A DNA stretch of 64,000 nucleotides, from positions 179,639,432-179,703,431 of the forward strand of contig CM073591.1 in the NCBI GenBank assembly GCA_037074705.1, given 5' to 3'. Shown here one piece after another: positions 47,601-59,300 of the stretch (within the stretch, counting starts at the first letter, position 1; every line of letters starts with the position of its first letter). The translations under genes were made by a program, and so were the position numbers. The notes under the pieces were generated by a model. It was not told where the DNA came from. It made no database searches and saw nothing but the letters and a program-made list of their open reading frames with translations. Origin of the DNA: Zhengitettix transpicula. Taxonomy: Eukaryota; Arthropoda; Insecta; Orthoptera; Tetrigidae.

Positions 47601-50600
47601 TTTATAGATAAATATTTAACCAAACGTTAAAGTTACAAGTGTGAAAATTACATACTACTAATATAAAAAAACTCTAGATGCAGAGAAAGAGACAAAATAT
47701 TTCAGAGTTACTTCATCCATGCAGTGCAATTGCAACAATGGAATTCAGGTTAAAAAGATCAGATAAACTAGAATAAAGTAATACTAATATAATATTGAAC
47801 TTTCAAGTACAATTTATACTATAGCAATATTCAACTAAGAGCCACTACACACTAAATTGTCGGCAGGTAGTTCAGGGAAGTTAGGTTGAATCCGCGCACA
47901 CAAGGACAACGAAACTGTTACGTTGCTGACTGATTGCTCACATTCAGTCGCAGATAAAACCTGCACTGGGTTACAGCTTGTGTCCTCTAATGTTACAGAG
48001 ATTAGTTATTAGTGCTACTTTTATAAAACGATTACGACGGAGAAGAAGAATAATGAAGAGAAAACGCGAACTAGAATATGAATACTGTATGGCCAAATTT
48101 TGAACTAATACCAGCAAGTCCATTCACGACATTTCTTCTGACAATATCAAGTACAATCTCCAATAAAATTTCTGTATTTCCTGACCAGAAATTATACAAA
48201 TAATTAAAATTTTACAACACTAGTCATAAATATTTTTTACAGATATTTGACCACCGGTGCTAGTTTCAATGCGGTTTCCTATGAATACCTGATTTAAGCG
48301 ATTACAATACGAGGTATTACTAAAACTACATGTCAAACATTTTGTCAGAGAAACAAGAAAATGACGATTAAATTCGCAGATGAATTTTATCGCGCACAAT
48401 TTTTCCTAACGTCATTGGGGCGATTAATTGAAAAGGTATTCGGATGGTGAAGCCACGCACAGAATTCCGTATCATTATATTTTAATTATAAGAAGTTCTT
48501 CTGTTGCGTTTTAATGCTTGGGCAGACCGACAGAACGAAGAGGCGGGGGGGGTGTATGTTTTTAAGAAATGTATTTGAATAGTATCAATATTTTTAAAAT
48601 TTTCTATGTAGGTTATTAGTTAACGTAATTACAATATACGTGTATGAATAATTATTTCCTTTTTTTTTCATTTCTCCTCAGCATCCAATTAATTCCATTG
48701 AGGAACAACAATTCTGCATACCTCTTCCCATAGATTTTTCTTTACATTTATATTTGAATATTCTTCTAGTATTTTTTTTATATAAAGCCAGCCTCTTTTC
48801 AATTTCATGTATCAACTTTGTGTGTCATTAATTAACGTCATAACCGAAAGCAAAATACTACAAAAATATATGACGCAACGCAACAATATTTGAGGAGAGA
48901 TGCCAAGTGCCCCAAAGGGTGAGTTTCACACAGTAATGAATAAGCAATCGTCCCATAGTTAGCCAACGCCGACCTTGCGTCAAACGCGCTACCGCTAATG
49001 CAGCCAACTGGCCATGTGACTGCTCTTAGCTTCTGAGCACAATAGCTCGCGCTTTAGTAGCAACTACGCATGCGCAGTATACCTTCTCACCCTAAAGCTC
49101 AACAAACCTGCGTCATTTCTGTGTTAAAAATCCAAAGCACTCCAAACAGAGTCGTGCCGTGCAATGAAACAGAGAAGAGGCTGCATCAGGCGTCATAAGC
49201 AACGAAATAAAAAAAGGGAACTATTCAGTAATTATAAATCTTATTTTAAAATAAATTATATTTTCAAAACAAAATTAATATTTGAAATAATTTTTGCTAA
49301 TATAAAAAAATCACAACCAAAGGTTATTTTAAATAAAACAACGTTAAAGAGGCACCATAGTGCAAAAGTTTACCGCACGATCGTGCATACAACACTACTC
49401 AGTGGCTTGTTCCAAAAATTAAACTTTATTTAAAATATGTACCAAGAAAAAATTCTTTCGGGTTAGAAATGCTAAATAATTCCGCGTTTGTATATCAGAC
49501 ACTATTGAAAAGTATGTACAGAATTAAAACTGTAACATATTACGTGTGGGGTCGGATAATTTTTTTCCTTTTGACAGTTTAGCTTAAAGCTGATAAAATA
49601 TGCTTCAATACAACTATTTACCTATCACTATTTTTTATGTCTAACAAAAATTTTTTTAAAAAATTATTGTTTTGGTTATCCTCGTAAAAATAGTTGCCTG
49701 TGGTGATGTATTAAATTAAAAAATTACTGTATTGGTTAAAAATAGTTGCTTGTGGTGATATAGCACATAATTGATAAAGCTCATGAGTCGCCACTGGAAG
49801 TTTATCCAACTAAAAATCTGATAGTCTATCGGCCGACTCTAATCGATTAAATGTGCGCACTCTGATACTAACAAGGATCCTACTAAACTGTCTGCCGATA
49901 AAAAGTCTGTAGTGTGCGGTGGCTCTAAATATAATTGCCTGTTTTATACTATTATTAATAATACAATATTACTAATACAAAATGTTACCTGCTGTACAGT
50001 ATATCTTGGTAAAGTTTTCCTATGTTCTTGAAAAATATCATCAATAAATGCATGCCATCTGTAGAAAATTGGGTCTCTCATTGCTGTTGCTGGATCTCCA
50101 ATCACACCAAATGTTTCCTGAAACCAATTTATATGTATATAAGAATGTAATGTTACATCTGAATGTAATAAATTATTTTGTCTTTAAATTTCATTATAAA
50201 TTAATTCACAATATAATATGAGGCTATGGTGGTTATGCATAATAATTTCCCTCATCAGGTATCTAAAGCACAGACAGTCCTAACAAAATATATTCCTTTC
50301 TTTACATTTATATTTGAATATTCTTCTAATATTTTTTTATATAAAGCCAGCCTCTTTTCAATTTCATGTATCAACTTTTCTATTGTGTGTCATTAATTAA
50401 CGTCTTAACCAAAAACAAAATACTACAAAAAATATATGATTTTTTTTGTTTAGGGCAACAGGCTACATGAGGCTAATCCACGTTGGGCAACTCCCCTTTA
50501 ACAGCATAGGAAGGGATTTGAAAGGGGGGATGCGGAAGGGTAGAGGAAGGTAGCCAAGGGTTAACTAGGGCCCCCGGGATATATTTTAAGGATCCTACCC

Positions 50601-53600
50601 AGCATTCGCCTAAAGAAATGCAGGACAAACACTAGAAAAACCTGCATCAGGTACGTCGGGCATTGGGTACTTGTCCCACGCCCTTCCGATAGCGGGAGAG
50701 GAGTTTGCTGTGGGGACGCAGCATTCCCTTCTCCGTGCCTCGACCAGTTTAGGAGGCAGCTGGCCGACTATTCCAAAGGGAATAGCGGACAACTCTTACC
50801 GTATGCCCAAGGTCTGTGACCCCGGAACATAAACCTCTCAGAACAGGCCGAGGTGCCTCGGCTTGTGGGAACCTTAGTTCAAAAACGGAGAGGAAAAGGC
50901 ATCCCCAAAGGTAGCCCCTTCGTATCTCTCCTACAAGGTTCTGCCTGCGAGAGAATAGCCCTCGCAGACCTTCTCCGATTTTAAAAAATATATATGACGC
51001 AATATTTGAGGTAAGATGTCAAGTGCTCCACCTGCGAGTCTGCGCACAGTAGTGAATAAGCAATCGCCCCATAGTTAGCCAACGCCGGCCTTGCGTCAAA
51101 CGCGCTACCGCTAATACAGCGAGCTGGCCATATGACTGCTCTTAGCTTCTGAGCACTGAAATTGTAACACTATCCAAAATAGATATTACAATATCATATT
51201 TAAATACATTGCTTATAGAAAAATTAATTTTGAAGATTAATAAAACTATTAGAATAAACTTTCATAATGTACAAAACAAAATCCCTCATAATCAATCAAT
51301 AAAAAAATATTAAAATATATATCATCATTAAATAGTTGAAAGTTTCTGGGTATCTGTCTAGGTGAGTGCTTAAATTGGAATGTACATATTAAAAGTTTGA
51401 ATCATCGAGGGTTCTTCCAAGTCAAATCAGCAATGATAAGTTGCACATAATATAATTTGCTTATTTCAATTCTCAAATAAAATATGGAATTATCTGTAGC
51501 AGAAACACTTCAAAATTCCTGTATACACTCAGACTTTAAATAATTATGGTAGTAAAGACATTGGTCATAATGTAAGAGTTGTTCGCTGACCCTATTGGAG
51601 AAGTCAGTCAGTTGCCTGTCAAATTCGTCTGAGACATGGAGTTTGGAATGCTACTTCCCCACAATAGACCATATTCTTGTTATCAATAAGGCGTGGGACA
51701 AGGACTAATTGTCCAACCTACCTGATGCAGGTTTCTCTAGGGTTTTCCTTGCATCACTTTTAGGCAAATGCCAGGTAGAATCCTTAAAATACAGGCCAGG
51801 TCCCTAGTAAACCATTGGCTACCTTTCTCTACATTCCGCATCCCCCCTTTTCCATCCCTTCCTATGCTATTAAAGCTGTGAAAGTGAATAACCCTCATTG
51901 CCTATAACTATAAAAAAATTGTGTTGAAGTACACCAACACAGTATTAGGCAATCAGATTTTTAGTTCATAAATTCTTTAAACACTCCTAATTTGAAAAAA
52001 TATGGAAAGTTGTTATTTAATAAAATTCTCAAAAAATAAAAATTATTAATAAAGAGTTAAAATTCAGTAAGGTTCTGAAAGCATTTCTGTAGGATCACTG
52101 CTTTTATTCTGTCAATGAGTATTTATCATTGTATAAATGAAAAAAATAAAAATTAAAGTCACTGAAAATTGAGTATAATGCAAGATGGTTGTAAAGTTTT
52201 ATAAACTGTAATTTATACAGTTGTGATATTGTATTGAGTTAGTGTTGGGAGAGAAATAGCAATTTTGATTTTGTATTGTGTGTATGTAAAAGAGAGACAG
52301 AAAATATACGTAGTTTTAGGTATTCCGAATTGCCCAAATATATTCTTGTATATGACCAACTGGACCAATGAAGTACTTTTTTTTAAGTTTATTCAGCAGG
52401 GTCTGCAATTAAAATGCAATTCACTGCTATGATATAATAAGAGATCATTTGGCAATTAAATTTTGAAAACTTTTATATATATTGAATTTATATGTCAGAT
52501 ATGAATAAATTTATTAAAGCGTAATTATGTGAAAGTTAAAGGAAAATATGGAAACATACCAGGTGGCGGCCATCAGGATCATGACACAATCCCATAGCAA
52601 CGTGTCCTAAGTTATGAAGGTCTCCATAATAATTTCTGTTTATTGATAATCTACTAGCCTCTAACAAATTACCCAATATATCAATTCCATTGCTTTCTGA
52701 AAGAGGAATATCAGCACCTTGTTCCTAAATAAGACAAATATTAAACATTCATTATAATTTTGTTATAATTTGAAAGTAGTAAATAATTTCAAAATAATTA
52801 GACAAATAAAATCTATAGTTCATGAAATGTTCTTATCTGGCAACTTTATATTTTCTTCTATAATAAATTGCACCATATATAATATAAAGATTACAAAACC
52901 TATGGAGTTATATTTAATTAATTATGAAATCTTAAAATTTATTAATTATTTTTAAAATGTACCGTGCTTGTGTTGGCAATCATTATTCTCAGAAAATCAA
53001 GAACAATTTAATTTGTAATGACTTTAAATGTGAAATGAAATACTGCTGAAAGTATTAATTACTGAGAATGTAATTTGTAATGACTGTAAATGTGAAATTT
53101 AATATTACTGAAGATATTTATTAAGTTTACTTACATGCTTGACAATGCCCAGATGTATGCCTTCATACATTCTGTCTCTCCAGATTTCCAAGTCATGTAG
53201 GTCAAATTTAATTTGATCTATTTCTCTATTTATGTCCTAATAATTAAATAAAAGTTTATTTAAAACTGTATTCAATGTTAAATGAAAGGAAGAATAGGAG
53301 AGTTTACTCCACAGACTTACACTGAGAGTAGCTCCAGAGTGGCGAGGAGGCCACACTCTGCTTGAAACTAAGCTGTCAAGCTTGGGAAAGTAACCTTCTG
53401 GAATAGGCTCATTCCAATTTAAAAGACGTTTCACACGAGCCAGTCTGTTGCTCAGACGTTCAAAGTTGTATCTGTAATGAAATTGCAAGTTGGAATAAAG
53501 TTTCCTTTTCAATTTAATATACAGTAATACTCTTTAACACTAAATCAGCCTGGCTAATTTATAAACAATTTCAGGTACAAAACTAAATTGCAAAAATATT

Positions 53601-56320
53601 TTTCAGTTTATAATGTGAAGATTACAAGCAATAACTGAGCCCAAACCTTGCAATAATTTGCTGGTGCATATAGGCAAACAGTTCTCCTCTGCGATCTTTG
53701 TTTACAATATTTAAAGGTCCATCAAATGGATAGTACAAATGCCAGTGCCAATGGTGCAAATTTATTCCCAAATCTTCTCGAAAATATGCAACACGGTGTT
53801 CTGGATCTAAATTTGATGCTGTGTAATCACGAGGAATCTCAATTGGTATCTGAAAATATGATATAATTGATTTATAATCTATGTGATAGATCTGCAATAT
53901 TTTCACTTTGTTGAAATATAATCAAAAAGGCAATCTTAAAAATATTGATCTGGTCTAAATTACCATTAAAATAATTTATAATAATAAGGAAGATAGCAAA
54001 ATACAAACAAAAGAAGTAATGTTTTAAGTATCACATAACATTTCTGGAAGCTTTGTATCTTTCATTGGATGCTAAGAATATTAAAAAAACATAAGAGCCT
54101 AGGGTGACACAACTGCACAAGTCATTTGGCAAAACTCAGTTATGAGTGTACTGACTTCTACAGTTGCCAAAACTCAAAATTCAAGGTATTCAAGGTTAAG
54201 TGAAAGAAAGGAAGCTTTTGAGTTTTGCCAACTGTAGAAGTCAGTAAACTCAAAACTGAGTTTTGCCAAATGACTTGTGCAGTTATGTTGATCTAGGCTC
54301 TTGTGCTTTTTAGTTTTCCTAGCACCAGAAGAAAGGAACATGGCTTCCAGAAATGTTGTGCATTATTTGTATCATCCCCTTTTGTCTGTTTTTGGCTACC
54401 TTTGTTATTGTTAATTTTAAAACAAATAAACTTTTCATTTTAAAATAATTTATAGCATTTTTACACTTAGAAATACAAATTCTTTGTATTACTTTTTCTG
54501 ATAACATGGGTTTTTATTTCATAACTGGAATTTTGTACAATATGGATGTATTTATAAATGAATAGGAGAAGGGTGGGAATATTCTTTACAAGAAAGCACA
54601 TTCTTGGGCATAGAATTACATTAAAAGAAACCCATATATTCAATACATAGAGATGGTAAGAAGAAGAAGGAAAGACTGAAAATATGCAGCAGGGTCGGGC
54701 CTACAACTATCCAAGATCCAATGTAACTTCATCACCAAATTAAAGTTCCTTAATGTGCCCCTAACCCTTCACTCTTCTCTATCCATTCCACCTCTACACA
54801 TAATAAGAATGACTGTATTCACTAGGTGTGGTAGTTGGCATTCTGACTTAATTGGTAAAACATCTGTGTTCTGTAGGGAGCAGAATATCCAGGTTGAAGT
54901 TCCAACTCTGCCAAATAATTTCAATCTTCCCTTCTTCTTCCTTCCATCTCCACACATTGAAAATATGCTTTACTTTGTGCATAATTGTATGACCAAGCTT
55001 ATTGATTCTTATAAAGCATATTCTTACCTTTCTCCTATTCATTTTGCAATTAAGAGTTAATAATTATAAACTGTTGAACGCAGGTTTTTCTAGGGTTTTC
55101 CCTGCATTTCTTTAGGCGAATGCCGGGTAGGATCCTTAAACCATAGCCCGGGGGCCCTAGTTAACCCTTGGCTACCTTCCTCTACCCTTCCGCATCCCCC
55201 CTTTCTAATCCCTTCCTATGCTATTAAAGGGGAGTTGCCCAATGTGGATCACCCTCATGTAGCCTGTTGCCCTAAAAAAAAAAAAAAAATGGAATTGTTA
55301 CCAGCAAAAACACACAAAGATACAAGAACAGACAAGAATATGAACAGGCAAGGTATTGCTTGGACCTGGCGCACGTGACTTGGCGGACTGAGCAGTCAGC
55401 GGCGAGACATTTCTGAGTACAGAATAATTAAAATGTAGCAGTTGGCAGTCAAAAATGATAGAGTGGACGTAGAGTCAAGAGGATCTAAAATATTAAAAGT
55501 AGTAAGAAATGACAGCGTCAATCCAGATATTTGTTCAGAAAGGTCTCTGATTGTTCTATTTTGAGAATCAACGAGGAGGAATCCTGCAAGGTGCAGTTAA
55601 AAAAAAGTGTAAATTCAGTGTAAAATGGCCTGTGCGTAATTTGTTTGAAGTGAGAGTGTGTTGTTGAACCTTTCCAATTGCCCTGGTACCAGTACAACAC
55701 AGTGAGTTAAAAACCATTTAAATTAAAGTGTAAATGATATATTAAAGGTAGAATATCGTCAGATTTCGATTTCATTTTGATTTTTTTTATTAAAAATATT
55801 TGTTAATAGTAAGCTGTAAATTGATTGTTTAAAAGGGGAATAAATATTCTTTATTTAAAAGCCCCAGTAAAGACACTGAGATAAGGAGAAAACCTAATTT
55901 ATTTACAATAAAAAATTTAGTTGTTAAGATCAGTGAGTAATTGTTTTATAAATGTAAAGTATTTGTTTATAAATAAATTAATTGTTGGGTCAGTTGCAAT
56001 AAATGTTTTATTCATGCTCCATCATTAGATAATTAATTGTTCTTATTATTGAGTATTACATTTATGACGCCTCAACGTGTGGCCATTCAAATCAGTTCAT
56101 TTAATTTGGTCTTCTTATTTGCGTATTACAAAATATATATATGATACACCATTCCGTGCACTGGCCTGCTGCAGACTGCAGTCTGAAGAAGAAGACTGAG
56201 AGCCTCCGAAAATTTGTAGATATGGATACCCTGCACTTTACTTTCAGGTACGCCACAACCTATCTCTCTTTCCTTTCCATACCAATATTGCATATATTTT
56301 TGACAATGTCATATCCTTAC

Positions 56321-56374
<54 letters not shown>

Positions 56375-59300
56375 GAAATGTATTAACTGTGCAAATTAAT
56401 CAGAAATAATTTATTAACAATAAACATAATAGTTAACACAAAATGTCATCATCAATTCCGGACTTTGTCAAATATACAATGGTGTAAATAAGCTTCATAC
56501 ATTACCAAATTCTTCTATAAATATTCTACACAAAATTTATTTATACTACATTAATATTTGGCTAATATGTATAGAATAATTATAGACCAATTTGGATGAG
56601 TTCATACTTTTATAACTGAAAAACAATTTTAGAATGATATATTCTGACTATTAAGACAATTTATAAATAAACAACAGCCAATTCGAAGTCAGAAAAAAAC
56701 ATATTTATTTAAAGAAAATTGTCTGTTGTTTATTTATAAGTTAAAAATAATTTCTTAATAAATGTAGCCCCACATTCCAAAAAGCTGTAATGATTAAATG
56801 CAAATGAAAAACTTAAGTGTATCAATTTCAGAATAAATAAATGGTATAATACAAAAATAAATAATAGTATCTTTTCAATATTGTATTTAATGTATTTTAC
56901 CCTAGATCCACTTGGCACAACTTCAGCTTCCTGTCTAGCTTGTGAAAATATTCCACCATCTAAGTATTTATCAGGGAAAATTTCTGAAAGCGGTGGAAGT
57001 TGCAAAGTCTGTGTGTCTGGCCTATGTAAGATGGCAACTGATAGTGCATACACATACAAATAAGGATTCATTCTGTCTCTGCAATATACAGAAACAGACA
57101 AGAAGTCTTCAAATGTACGCATACCTGAAACAGATCATCATAAATCATGTATAAAATTAAATATTTTTCAATTAAAGTTTCTTGGGTTTCATGTTACAGC
57201 AACTTAATAGATTTAAAAGTATTATAATGGACAATGAACAGATTAGAAATTTAAAAAATTACGTCTCATTGAAAATTAATAATAAGAAAGATAGCCAAAT
57301 ACAGTTAAAAGAAGTGATAATATAAATACCTCACAATGGTTCTAGGATCCTTGTGCCTTTCTTCGGGTGCTAAGAAGAGCCTAGAGCGACACATATGCAC
57401 CACACGTTGTGTGGTATTTATATTATCATTTATTTTGTCTGTATTTGGCAATCTTTCTTATTATTAATGAACAGATTTATTAAAAAGACAATAAGTTTTA
57501 ACAATGGAGGGTTTATATATACAGTGAAAATTTCTCCCCTAATGACATGAATATCAATTGTACATAATGTATAAACTGCAAAAAAAAAAAGCTTATAAAG
57601 GATTGAGATTGTGCCCAATTTGGCAATTCTGGACACAATTGCTATTACGTGCTCATATGTGAACATCTGTAAAAGTGGTAAAAGGTGCTTCAGGATGGAT
57701 ACTGCCATGCAGAAAAATATTATTTAAAGTGCTGAAAACTATACTTGAGGAAATATCTATAAGAAATATAGAGAACAAGAACTTTAAAACTTAGAAGAAG
57801 ATGTAAAATCAAAATGTGTAAGCTGTTCTTTAGTTAAAGGCCAACATGGGGAAATTAAAAATGTTTCTTTTTTTGTAACAAACCTAATTATGTAAATGAT
57901 GACTCTAAGTGAAAATTCAGGATTCACAAAAACTGTTTGTATCAAAACAATAAAATCAGAAACAAAATAAGAAATTGAGTTGCAGCACTATTGTAGCCAG
58001 CTAAATAAATGAAAAATCCTTGTTTAAAGTGACAGAAATTGAGAAACTTGGTGTTCCATCATCATAAATTGTTAACTCTATCCATTGCTCAACTAATCAA
58101 GTTTATGTAATCATATGTGGAAGGAACAAAACTGAAGTGAAACACTTAAAAAAATTATTTAAATCTACATCATAATAAAAAGGTAATGGTAGTGTATTGC
58201 CATACATTTGAATTGTAAGCAGTGATGTAAGTTTGGATTTTTCAGTACAGAGCATCCAATGTTATAGAAATAACATCTCTATGTTATAAACTTTGAGTAT
58301 TGTCAAGTTCAGTTCTTTGGTAGAATGCTTGAATAAATTGTTGATTAAACTAATTTCACCTGAATTGTTTATTGATATTGAACCCAGAATATAAAAGTAA
58401 TTAATACAACTTTTCTATGCAGACATGACAGCTCATAACTACAAGTCTTCTTTAAATGCCAGTTTTGTAGACTTGAACCCTAAAAGAGAATAGCATACAA
58501 GCCATGGCCTGCATTTGAATAGTATTGACAAAGACTATCCCAGCAGTGCTATAGTAAAATCATTCATTTATAGTATTCCAAATACCACTAGGTGCCACGA
58601 TTCATTTTCTAGTCAACTCCACTCCTAGATATTCAAATTATTTTTATGGCTAGGCAGTAGAAAGCCAGAAATATTTTTTTTTGTGATGGCCCATCAGTTC
58701 AACAATATAAACAGGTTTGAGACATAACCATATTGCCTTCAAAATTTGTCAGGATCACTGCTTTTATCCTATAGTAGTTAGCAGTCTGTATTTATATTCA
58801 TATGCTTAGGCCTATAATCTAATATGTCTGAATTTTCTTTTGTTATAACTGTATGAAATAATCATTTGTAATAATATAATTAAATACAGTTCTGGATAAA
58901 ATATTATGTTACAATATATATGCATGAGTTTTTCTGTGAGATGTGCTTTTAGTATCTAAGGAATACTGATATTTCCCATATAATTTTGTTTGATCTATAG
59001 ATTGAATAAATAAAGTAAAATAAATTAATAAACAACAAATTAAGTAATGAAAATATAAATATCATTACTCAACTTTTTCTTAGAAATTAAATAAATTTGT
59101 GAACATAAATTATATCACTGCTATTCAAGTGCATAATATCATCTTTAGCAAAGGTACTACATTCAATTATTTTTTTTACTTAATTATTGTAGTAATGATA
59201 GCTATACTCTGTGGTTTTAAATAATAATTAAATTATTTGTATAGGAAATTATATTATTTGAAAAACAAAAGTATATCCTTAATTTATAACATTAATGTTT

